Positions 26,067 through 33,491 of a stretch of 64,000 nt of DNA are shown here, in pieces. Origin of the DNA: Bog-756 sp963734435. Its GTDB lineage: Bacteria; Actinomycetota; Acidimicrobiia; Acidimicrobiales; RAAP-2. The notes beneath the pieces were generated by a model. The model was given only the letters and a program-made list of their open reading frames with translations. It was not told where the DNA came from and did not search any database. The stretch covers positions 124,001 through 188,000 of the forward strand of contig CAVTHA010000009.1 of assembly GCA_963734435.1 (NCBI GenBank), in the 5' to 3' direction. The first letter of the stretch is position 1, and each line of letters begins with the position of its first letter. Position numbers and translations under genes: made by a program.

Positions 26067-26138
26067 ACCGGTCCGCTGTCTAGCAGCCCGCGGCTGGTTG
26101 CCGTGGCGAGTTCCGCTCGGCCACACCGGGGGCTTGGT

Positions 26139-26144
26139 TAACCT
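26139..26144 (+). promoter_or_regulatory. -10 box of the PhzF-like gene (leaderless)
   Basis: TAACCT, six bases, then ATG 26151. It supports the start codon used here. Confidence 0.55.
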
Positions 26145-26150
26145 CCGTCG

Positions 26151-26914
26151 ATGCCGCTGGTGCTCAGTGTCGTCGATGCGTTCACCGACCATGCCTTCTC
26201 GGGCAACCCGGCGGCGGTGGCCATGGTCGACAGCTTCCCCCCGATGAGGACATGCAGGCGGTGGCGTCCGAGCTCAACCTCTCAGAGACGGCATTCGCCG
26301 CTCGGCGGCGGGACGGAGATCTCGACCTGCGTTGGTTCACCCCTGCCGTCGAGGTCGATCTCTGCGGTCATGCCACCCTGGCCGCGGCCCATCTCCTCGG
26401 AGGCACAGCGCGGTTCCACACCCGGAGCGGGATCCTCTGCTGCACCCAGGGCGCCGACGGTCTCGTCGAGATGGACTTCCCGGCCGACCCTCCGGAGCCA
26501 GACACCGCTCCGCTCGCTCTGCCGGTCGACGACGTGCACTGGTTCGGGCACGGACGCACCGACATCCTCATCGAGCTCGGTGAGGCCGAAGCCGTGCGCT
26601 CCTACCGACCCGATCTCGCCGCGCTCGCCGGACTGGGATCCCGGGCGGTGATCCTCACCGCCGCCGGGGACAGGGCCGGGGTGGACTGCGTGAGCCGGGT
26701 GTTCGGCCCCAACGCCGGCATACCCGAGGACCCGGTGACCGGATCGGCTCACTGCTGCCTGGCCGTCTTCTGGCAGCGGCGGACCGGGAAGGAACGCCTG
26801 GTCGGCTACCAGGCTTCCAGACGAGGTGGGACCGTCCACATGCGGGTCGCAGGCGACCGGGTGGTACTCGGCGGCCGGGCGGTGACGGTGGCCGAGGTGC
26901 GCGTCACGGCGTGA
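26151..26914 (+). CDS. PhzF family epimerase/isomerase (single-base frameshift)
   Basis: PhzF/DapF-fold enzyme. The N-terminal VDAFTDHAFSGNPAAVAM is in one frame; MQAVASELNLSETAF, GHATLAAAHLL and EDPVTGSAHCCLAVF continue in another. The catalytic Glu is in NLSETAF. The switch lies in a run of six C at 26237-26242. One more C restores DSFPPDEDMQAVASEL and a 254-residue product. All conserved motifs survive, so a homopolymer sequencing error is the simplest explanation, but phase variation or recent mutation is possible. Substrate unknown. It reads away from the dehydrogenase gene and towards Ku. Confidence 0.85.
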
Positions 26915-26931
26915 TCCGCGCGGGCTGATCG

Positions 26932-26946
26932 AGCCCAGCGGACCCG
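26932..26946. terminator. Short hairpin between the PhzF-like gene and ku
   Basis: GGGCT-GATCG-AGCCC is a 5-bp stem directly after the PhzF-like stop, between two convergent genes. It is small and without a T-run. Confidence 0.3.
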
Positions 26947-27012
26947 GCGGCCGACGAGCACCCCCACGTTCGGTCGGGCTCGGGCGGGCCCCGTCGGGTC
27001 GGCGGCCGGAGC

Positions 27013-27927
27013 TCAGGACGCCTTGCGGCGGGGCTTCGGGGCGGCCTTCTTGGTCGGGGTGGCGGCGGCGGGCTTGGCCACGGTGCGGGCCCGGGGTGGG
27101 CGCTTGGCTTTGGCCTTGGCCTTCCCGGTGCCGGCGGTGGCGGTCGTCTTGGCCCGGGCCTCGTCGATGCTGGCGCTGAGCGCCTCCATGAGGTCGACCA
27201 CCTTGGCCGGGCGGGCCGGGGCCTCGGTCACGATCTCGTGGCCCTGGCGCTTCTCGTCGATGAGGGACTCGACCTTGGCCCGGTGGGTGTCCTCGTAGCG
27301 GGTGGGGTCCCAGGGGCTCTCCATGGACTGGACCAACAGCTCGGCCATGGCGGTCTCCTTGTCGGTCAGCTCCACCTGGTGGGGCAGCCCGGGGAGCTCC
27401 TGGTCGGGGCGGCGGATCTCGTCGGCGAAGTACAGGGTCTCGAGCAGGAGGACGTCGGTGTCGGGGCGGATGGCGACGGGGTACTCCTTGTTGCGCATGA
27501 CGAGGGTGCCGATGGCGATCTTCTTCGCCCCGGCCATGACCGAGCGCAGCAGGGCGTAGGCCTTCTCGGCCGCCTCCCCCTCGGGGGCGAGGTAGTAGGT
27601 GGTGCGGAAGTAGACCGGGTCGATGTCGCCCAGGTCCACGAAGTCGGTGAGCTCGATGAGTCGGGACTTGACCGGCTCCGCCGCCGCCAGCTCCTCGTCG
27701 GTGAGGAGCACGTAGTCCCCGCCGCCCAGGTCCACCCCCCGCACGATGTCCTTTTGGTCGACCTCGTCCCCGGTGCGCTCGTTGACCTTCTTGTAGCGGA
27801 TGCGGTCGGCGGTGCCCGCCTCGAACTGGTGGAAGCGGATGGTCTTCTCGGCCGTGGCCGGGTACAGGCCGACCGGGACGTTGACCAGGCCGAAGCTGAG
27901 GGAGCCCTTCCAGATGGTGCGTGCCAT
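27013..27927 (-). CDS. ku: Non-homologous end joining protein Ku
   Basis: A 304-residue bacterial Ku. It forms a ring on DNA ends and recruits ligase LigD. The Ku core starts MARTIWKGSLSFGLVNVPVGLY and continues through YKKVNERTGDEVDQKDIVRG and the dimerisation region up to about residue 250. A lysine/alanine/proline-rich tail of about 50 residues (TKKAAPKPRRKAS at the end) resembles the extended basic C-terminus of mycobacterial Ku, which binds DNA. No ligD is in this window. ATG 27927 is the natural start. Confidence 0.97.
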   Translation of the reverse strand: MARTIWKGSLSFGLVNVPVGLYPATAEKTIRFHQFEAGTADRIRYKKVNERTGDEVDQKDIVRGVDLGGGDYVLLTDEELAAAEPVKSRLIELTDFVDLGDIDPVYFRTTYYLAPEGEAAEKAYALLRSVMAGAKKIAIGTLVMRNKEYPVAIRPDTDVLLLETLYFADEIRRPDQELPGLPHQVELTDKETAMAELLVQSMESPWDPTRYEDTHRAKVESLIDEKRQGHEIVTEAPARPAKVVDLMEALSASIDEARAKTTATAGTGKAKAKAKRPPRARTVAKPAAATPTKKAAPKPRRKAS

Positions 27928-28005
27928 GCCCCTAGCTTTACCCAGGTCAGGGTGGCCTGACCACCATGGTCCACCACCCCGTCACACCCGCTCGCCACAC
28001 TGGCG

Positions 28006-28401
28006 GTGATGGCCCTCTCCCTCCACCGCACCCCGGAGGCCGATCCCGGGGCCCGGGACCGCTTCGCCCGGATCGTCCTCTCCGGGCTCGCCACCTTCGG
28101 GCCCGGGGCCCCCGGGGGCCCCGATCTCGCCCTCGAGCTGGGCCTCTCGGCCTGGATGCGCCTGGCCGGGGTCGGGACGGCCGAGGCCCGGGCCACCTTG
28201 TCGGCCCTGCGGGAGGCCGTCGTGGCCGCCGCCGGTCTCGACCGGGCCGAGGAGCCCCTCCCCTTCGTCGGGCGGGACCCGAGGGCGGACACCCTGGTGC
28301 TCGCCGCCTATCTCTGCGATCTGCTCACCCGGGCCACCCGGGCCGCCGGCCTCGACCACCAGGCCGTCGTCGACCGGGCCCTCGACGGACTGCCGGCGTA
28401 G
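28006..28401 (+). CDS. Small helical protein of unknown function
   Basis: A 130-residue, alanine- and leucine-rich, probably all-helical protein (LALELGLSAWMRLAGVGTAEARATLSALREAVVAA). No signal peptide, membrane helix or cysteine pair is visible. GTG 28006 and ATG 28009 are adjacent starts. It is divergent from ku, about 80 bases away. I do not recognise a family. Very high GC makes chance open frames common here, so it could be spurious. Confidence 0.45.
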   Translation: MMALSLHRTPEADPGARDRFARIVLSGLATFGPGAPGGPDLALELGLSAWMRLAGVGTAEARATLSALREAVVAAAGLDRAEEPLPFVGRDPRADTLVLAAYLCDLLTRATRAAGLDHQAVVDRALDGLPA

Positions 28402-28515
28402 GCCTGGCCGAGGGGGCACCGGGGCCAGGCGATCCGGAGCTTGCCGGTGTCGGGCCGGCGCTCGCCGAGCCCTGCGGCCGACGCCCCTTCGACAGACGCC
28501 CCTGCGACGGATGCC

Positions 28516-30447
28516 CTACGAGATGACCCGTCCGAGGAAGGGGGCGTCGCCGAACGCGTACAGCGCGCCGTCGGCACCAACCATGTAGTAGCCGTTGCCG
28601 TCGAGCGATGGCGCCATGGTGCGGACCGGTGCCGACAGGGTCAGGCCGCCCAAGGACCCGAAGAACGGAGCGCCGAAGGAGAAGATGCCACCGTCCGCGG
28701 CAACGAGGCGGTATCCCCTCCCCGATGGATCAGTCGTGATCCCGACCACCGGCTTGTTCAGTCGGACCGAACCCATCGATCCGAGGAACGGCGCCGAGAA
28801 CGAGAACACGCCGCCGTCTGCCCCGACCAGCCAGTACCCGCCGCCGTCGGCCGTCGCCGCCATCCCCACCACCGGGGCGTTGAGCCGGAATGCCCCGGTC
28901 GAACCGTGGAAGGCGGCATCCCCGAACGAGAAGACGCCGCCGTCGCTGGCCACCAACCAGTACCCCTGGCCGTCCGCGGTCGGGGTCATGCCGATGACCG
29001 GGGCATTGAGCCGCAGATTGCCGGTGGATCCGTAGAACCGGGCATCGCCGAAGGTGAAGACCCCGCCGTCGGCACCGAGGAGCCAGTAACCGTTGTGGTC
29101 GGGTGTGGCCGCGATGGCGATGATCGGGGCATTCAGAGGGGCGCCCAGCGAGCCGAAGAACGAGGCGCCGCCGAAGGAACGGACCTGGCCGGCGGAGTTG
29201 ACCATCCAGTACCCCGGGCACCCGTCCGTGCCGGCGGTGGCCGCCACCGCCACGAATGAGCCCAGTCCGGGCTGGTTGGCGTCGACGCCGCAACCCGGAC
29301 CGGACAGACCGGACGTGAGGGCGTGCACGAAGCCGTTCGGACCCCCGTAGGCGTCTCCGTACCGCTGCAGCTCGGGCGTCACGTAGGTTCCCTCGGTGAT
29401 CTCGTTCCACGAGATGAGCAACCAGCCCTGGGGGTCGCCCGTGGCGTTGCCCTGGTAGAGGGCCTGGAGGGTGGCGCCGTTGTCCCGGGGGACGCAGGTG
29501 CTCGAACCATCCAATTGCCGGTCGAACCCGGGAGACAGTGGGGCAAAGTACTTCTTTCCTTCGGCGTGGAGCGTGGCGGCCAGCCCGTCGAGCTGCTGGA
29601 AGCTCTGGCTGTTGTGCCACGGATCCTGGCTGGACCAGTAGGGGCTGTCCGCATCGAAGTACTGGGCGAGAGTCGAGTTCCATTGGTTCCACTGGTAGCC
29701 CCCGACGAAGTACCAGGCCGACCGGAATTGACCGCTGATGGCACCCACCACCGCGGTGGCGTACTTGTACGAACCCACCCAGATGAAGGTGGGCTTGCCG
29801 TCGTTGCTCCGGTCGAACGCCGGATTGCCGCTGTACTGATTGGTCAGGTAGGTCAGATCCCCGCTGATGGCGGCCTGAGTGAGGCCGGTGGACGAAGCCT
29901 CGTACGAGAGCCAGAGATGGAAGTTGTGGCCCTCGGCCTGAACCTGGTCGACGGCGTGCACCAGGCTGTCGAGGCGCTGGTTCTGGGCGTTGGAGTTCGG
30001 TGTCTGTGAACCGGAGCCTGTGCCGTACCAGTCGACAGCGAAGCCGGACAACCCGGCGGCGACGGCGCTCTGCACGTCGTAGTCGATCTGAAGCGGGTCG
30101 TCCTCGGAGAACAGGGCAGCGGGAGCATCGGTCTCGATGTTGCCGCTATACGAGCTCACCGGATTGCAGCCGCTGGCGTCGAGCGCAGCCGGTAGTGGGA
30201 GGGGTGATTGGCCGTACGGATAGTTCGGCCCGAGGCTGTCCTGCCAGTGCTGGGTGTCCCACCACAGGTAGTAGTAGGCGTACATCCCCTCTGGCGAGAA
30301 CGGCAGCGATGCCGGAGTGGTCGGCTTGGTCCCGGTCGAAGTGGGCTGCGCAGCCACGTGGACGACCAGCGCAGATATCCCGGCGATGGTGATGGCGGCT
30401 ACCAGGGTGAGCTTCATGGCCAGATGACGATGACTCAGACGTCCCAT
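28516..30447 (-). CDS. Secreted GH71/GH99-like protein with six C-terminal repeats
   Basis: A 643-residue exported protein. A signal peptide (LTLVAAITIAGISALVVHVAA) is followed by a domain starting MYAYYYLWWDTQHWQ, with GFAVDWYGTG, WLLISWNEITEGTYV and the tail QRYGDAYG. This resembles TIM-barrel proteins of glycoside hydrolase families 71 and 99, in which the WNE motif is at the active site. From about residue 409 there are six repeats of about 41 residues with the core GYWLVGADGGVFSFGDA, probably a beta-propeller-like or cell-surface-binding module. ATG 30447 has a good Shine-Dalgarno (AGGGAG). A -10 box TAGTGT lies at 30479-30484. Substrate unknown. Confidence 0.8.
   Translation of the reverse strand: MGRLSHRHLAMKLTLVAAITIAGISALVVHVAAQPTSTGTKPTTPASLPFSPEGMYAYYYLWWDTQHWQDSLGPNYPYGQSPLPLPAALDASGCNPVSSYSGNIETDAPAALFSEDDPLQIDYDVQSAVAAGLSGFAVDWYGTGSGSQTPNSNAQNQRLDSLVHAVDQVQAEGHNFHLWLSYEASSTGLTQAAISGDLTYLTNQYSGNPAFDRSNDGKPTFIWVGSYKYATAVVGAISGQFRSAWYFVGGYQWNQWNSTLAQYFDADSPYWSSQDPWHNSQSFQQLDGLAATLHAEGKKYFAPLSPGFDRQLDGSSTCVPRDNGATLQALYQGNATGDPQGWLLISWNEITEGTYVTPELQRYGDAYGGPNGFVHALTSGLSGPGCGVDANQPGLGSFVAVAATAGTDGCPGYWMVNSAGQVRSFGGASFFGSLGAPLNAPIIAIAATPDHNGYWLLGADGGVFTFGDARFYGSTGNLRLNAPVIGMTPTADGQGYWLVASDGGVFSFGDAAFHGSTGAFRLNAPVVGMAATADGGGYWLVGADGGVFSFSAPFLGSMGSVRLNKPVVGITTDPSGRGYRLVAADGGIFSFGAPFFGSLGGLTLSAPVRTMAPSLDGNGYYMVGADGALYAFGDAPFLGRVIS
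28519..29223 (-). repeat. Six ~41-residue protein repeats (GYWLVGADGGVFSFGDA type)
   Basis: The repeats differ at DNA level but keep G-Y-W/R/Y-L/M-V, A-D-G-G-V-F-S-F and L-N-A-P-V positions. The last one is cut short at GRVIS, where the protein ends. The fourth and fifth have lost one residue in the FGDA turn. Confidence 0.85.
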
Positions 30448-30972
30448 GCAGCTCCCTATCCCGCGACGGATCCTCGCGACACTAGATCTTCGGCCGTTGC
30501 CGTTCGCCGCTGAAGCCGATTCTGTGGAGCGGCTGGTGGGCAGTGGTTTCTGCCAATGGTTTCCAACCATCTCTGCGACGCCGTGACGGAGCGGAGACCG
30601 CTACCGCTGGGTGGCTAGATGATTCCGGTGCCCAGGAACGAACTCTCTCTGGCGTTGGAGGGCCGTTACTGCGATGCCGACGAGCCGGTGGCGTGACAGC
30701 TCGAAGGAGCGCACACGGAGCACTGGGGTCGGCGTCTTAACCCAGCACGCCGACGGTGGCCGCCCCGATTGCCTCGCCGCCGACGTGCTGGAACTGCCCC
30801 ACCGTCCCTCGATTCATGATCCTGCCTACCAATCGCGGGGCCCAGCCACATCCGATCGCGGATTGCTAAACGCAAGATTGGATGCCGGTAAGAAAGGGCT
30901 AAATCCCCACTAGCTGCGAGCTGAAGGCAAGCCGGCGATCGTCCTGTGCTGTCAGGTCTGCTTGGCCGGCGA
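30448..30972. other. 525-base intergenic stretch without a recognisable gene
   Basis: It contains the promoter region of the GH71/99-like gene (TAGTGT at 30479-30484) and then about 450 bases in which I see no convincing coding region, RNA or repeat. The GC content drops here compared with the flanking housekeeping DNA. Confidence 0.5.
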
Positions 30973-31581
30973 TCACCCCGCGGTTCGGCCGGACCAGGCC
31001 TTCGGATCGGTGCCGATGCCTCCGTCCAGCACCTCGAGCCCGTCGGAGATGGCGGTCGCCAGGTCCCCACCCTTGAAGAACCACTGTGTCTGGGCCGCTT
31101 GGATGACACCTCCCACGGCGGCGGCCAGCATGACGGGGATCAGGGCGTCACTGGGCAGGTCGAATCGAGTGCCGAAGAACTCGGCGATGATCCGGTGGCT
31201 CTTCAGTTGGATCCCGCCGACCACGCCCCTCAGTACATTCGGAGTGGCGGCGATGACTCCGGTCCAACGGCGCAGAAGCGCCATGTCTTCGGCCGTCACC
31301 ACCTCCGTGAGCGCAACTCGGAGTGAGTGCAGTGGCGGTTCGTCAGCCGGACGATTGGACAGCGCAGTTCGCAGTCCTTCGCTCCGCTGGTCGATCCTCA
31401 CCTGCAGGACGTCATCCTTGGCGGGGAAGTACCGGTAGAAAGTGCGCACGGAGATTTGTGCCTCCGAGGCGATCTCTTCGACGGTGATGTCGAACCCACG
31501 CTGCTCGAACAACCGCAGGGCGACCGCCTCCAACTCCAAGATCATCATCTCGGAGCGCTTCACCCGCAGCTGCCGGGCCAA
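30973..31581 (-). CDS. TetR family transcriptional regulator
   Basis: A 202-residue regulator. The N-terminal helix-turn-helix (VEEIASEAQISVRTFYRYF) is typical of TetR; the rest is a variable ligand-binding helical domain. The first codon of the open frame is TTG 31581. GTG 31563 (VKRSEMMILE) is an alternative, and an in-frame stop excludes anything longer. It is divergent from the lipoprotein hydrolase gene across a 206-base gap, the classical arrangement for a local repressor, so that gene is the likely target. I could not pick out a convincing operator palindrome. Confidence 0.85.
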   Translation of the reverse strand: MARQLRVKRSEMMILELEAVALRLFEQRGFDITVEEIASEAQISVRTFYRYFPAKDDVLQVRIDQRSEGLRTALSNRPADEPPLHSLRVALTEVVTAEDMALLRRWTGVIAATPNVLRGVVGGIQLKSHRIIAEFFGTRFDLPSDALIPVMLAAAVGGVIQAAQTQWFFKGGDLATAISDGLEVLDGGIGTDPKAWSGRTAG

Positions 31582-31787
31582 CGATGGGGTCGATACTCCG
31601 TCTTCCGTTGGTTCGCTTCCTCCGACTCGGTTTCAGCCACCAAGATGCACGGCACGGGCGAGCCCAGGACGGCCGCCATGGATGGGACTTTAAGAGGGCC
31701 ACCAGAAATTCTGTCAAGACGTGCTGTAGACGACATAGGCTGCCGCAACAGACAGAGAATGCGAGACTTCGATCGGGGGATGGTCAG

Positions 31788-33320
31788 ATGCGGACGGTCG
31801 AGCAATTGAGGGGGCGGACCCGGGCGTCGTTGCTCTCCGCAACGATCGTAATCGGTGCCCCGCTGGTACTGGCTGCTTGTTCCAGCGGTTCCAGTGCCCA
31901 GTCGCAATCGAGCACCACCACGTCCGCTCTGGCCGTGACCGGGCAGCGGCCTTCTGGTCCGGCGGCCCGCCTGACCGCGTTGACCGGCGGATCGGGCGTG
32001 TTCATGGGGGAAGCGACCCCTCCCAACCTCGGCAGTGTCGGCTACGTGCAACACGAGTTCGTCGCGGCTGGTACGGCGACCTCGTACACGATGGATGGCT
32101 CACCCACCAGTGACGGGCGCTGGAGCTTTGTGCCCAACACGACCGCGCCCTATCGCACACGCGTGCTGGTGCGCGCGCCGGCGAAGGCCTCGGCGTTCAG
32201 TGGCACGGTCGTCGTCGAATGGCTCAACGTCAGTGGCGGCGTTGACGCCGATCCCGAGTGGGTGAGTCTCCACGAAGAGATTGTGCGGGCCGGTGACGCC
32301 TGGGTGGGTGTGTCGGCCCAGCGGATCGGCGTAGAGGGTGGTCCCGTCCTGGTGAGTGTCCAGGGAGTTGCGGGTTCCCAAGACCAGGGCAAGGGCCTCA
32401 AGGCCATCGACCCTGCCCGTTATGGCACCCTGGAGCACCCTGGCGACGGCTTCTCCTTCGACATCTTCACCCAGGTCGCCCACGCTCTCCGCACCGGTGC
32501 CGGTCTGAGTGGTCTTCGGACGCAGCGGCTCATCGCCGCGGGTGAATCCCAGTCGGCGTTCGCGCTCGTCACTTACTACAACGGCGTGCAGCCGCTCGCC
32601 CACGCCTTCGACGGCTTTTTCGTGCACAGCCGGGGGGCCGTCGGGCTGCCGTTGGTCGCACCGGGTCAGACCGCGGACATTGCCAGTGCCATCAGTGGCA
32701 CGCCGACCATCTTCCGAACCGATCAGGTCGCGCCCGTGCTCGACATCCAGACCGAGACAGATGTGGGGAGCATCCTCAACTCCTACGCGGCGCGCCAACC
32801 CGACAGCAATCGGTTCCGACTCTGGGAGGTGGCTGGCACGGCGCACGCCGATGCACATCTCCTGGGACCGAGTGCTGCGTCTATCGATTGCGGGGTGCCG
32901 ATCAACAACGGCCCGATGCACGTCGTGGCCAAGGCGGCACTCCACGCCCTCACGATCTGGCTCGAGACTGGCAAGACTCCCGTCATCGCGCCGCGTATCG
33001 ACGTGACGCCGGGCCCGTCGCCGCAGATCGTGCGCAACGCCGATGGGATCGCCCTTGGCGGCATCCGGACACCGCCGGTCGACGTGCCGGTCGCGACCCT
33101 CTCGGGCGCGCCCGGGCCGAACCCCTCCACGATCTGCTTGCTGCTCGGTTCGACGAAGCCGTTCTCCGCCAGACGTCTCGCTCAGCTGTACCCGTCCCGC
33201 ACCGTGTACCTCCAGCGCTACAAGGCTGACGCCGACGCGACCGTCAAGGCCGGTTTCGCCCTCCCCGCAGATCAGGCTGCGCTGCTTGCGTTCGCCGAAC
33301 CATCCCTCATCCCGGGTTGA
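31788..33320 (+). CDS. Lipoprotein alpha/beta-hydrolase-domain protein
   Basis: A 510-residue exported lipoprotein. The lipobox LVLAACSS places the lipidated Cys at residue 31. A serine/threonine-rich spacer leads to a hydrolase domain of the 'alpha/beta hydrolase 10' type: WLNVSGGVDADPEW, the nucleophile elbow GESQSAFAL near residue 254 and the histidine segment GTAHADAH near 350. Substrate unknown; relatives may act on esters. ATG 31788 has a GGGGGA Shine-Dalgarno about seven bases upstream. It is divergent from the TetR gene and probably controlled by it. Confidence 0.8.
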   Translation: MRTVEQLRGRTRASLLSATIVIGAPLVLAACSSGSSAQSQSSTTTSALAVTGQRPSGPAARLTALTGGSGVFMGEATPPNLGSVGYVQHEFVAAGTATSYTMDGSPTSDGRWSFVPNTTAPYRTRVLVRAPAKASAFSGTVVVEWLNVSGGVDADPEWVSLHEEIVRAGDAWVGVSAQRIGVEGGPVLVSVQGVAGSQDQGKGLKAIDPARYGTLEHPGDGFSFDIFTQVAHALRTGAGLSGLRTQRLIAAGESQSAFALVTYYNGVQPLAHAFDGFFVHSRGAVGLPLVAPGQTADIASAISGTPTIFRTDQVAPVLDIQTETDVGSILNSYAARQPDSNRFRLWEVAGTAHADAHLLGPSAASIDCGVPINNGPMHVVAKAALHALTIWLETGKTPVIAPRIDVTPGPSPQIVRNADGIALGGIRTPPVDVPVATLSGAPGPNPSTICLLLGSTKPFSARRLAQLYPSRTVYLQRYKADADATVKAGFALPADQAALLAFAEPSLIPG

Positions 33321-33328
33321 ACGTCCAC

Positions 33329-33362
33329 GTCGCTGGCGACCACGGTGGTTGTAGCCGGCGAC
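33329..33362 (+). terminator. Hairpin after the hydrolase gene
   Basis: GTCGCTGGC (33329-33337) can pair with GCCGGCGAC (33354-33362) with one G-U pair, nine bases after the stop. There is no T-run. Confidence 0.35.
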
Positions 33363-33491
33363 TCAAATGACGACACTTCGACTCAGGAAGATGTTGTCGA
33401 GCCCAGCTAGTAAGGTCAGGGGTTCGATAGGGCGGCACTGCGGCGGCACCAATCAAATGCGGCCGTCGGGTCGGGCTCCGTTATCTGCCAG

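Noticed and set aside
28441..29259. Plus-strand 272-codon frame with repeated segments
   Set aside because: It is antisense to the repeats of the GH71/99-like protein, which explains its periodic look.
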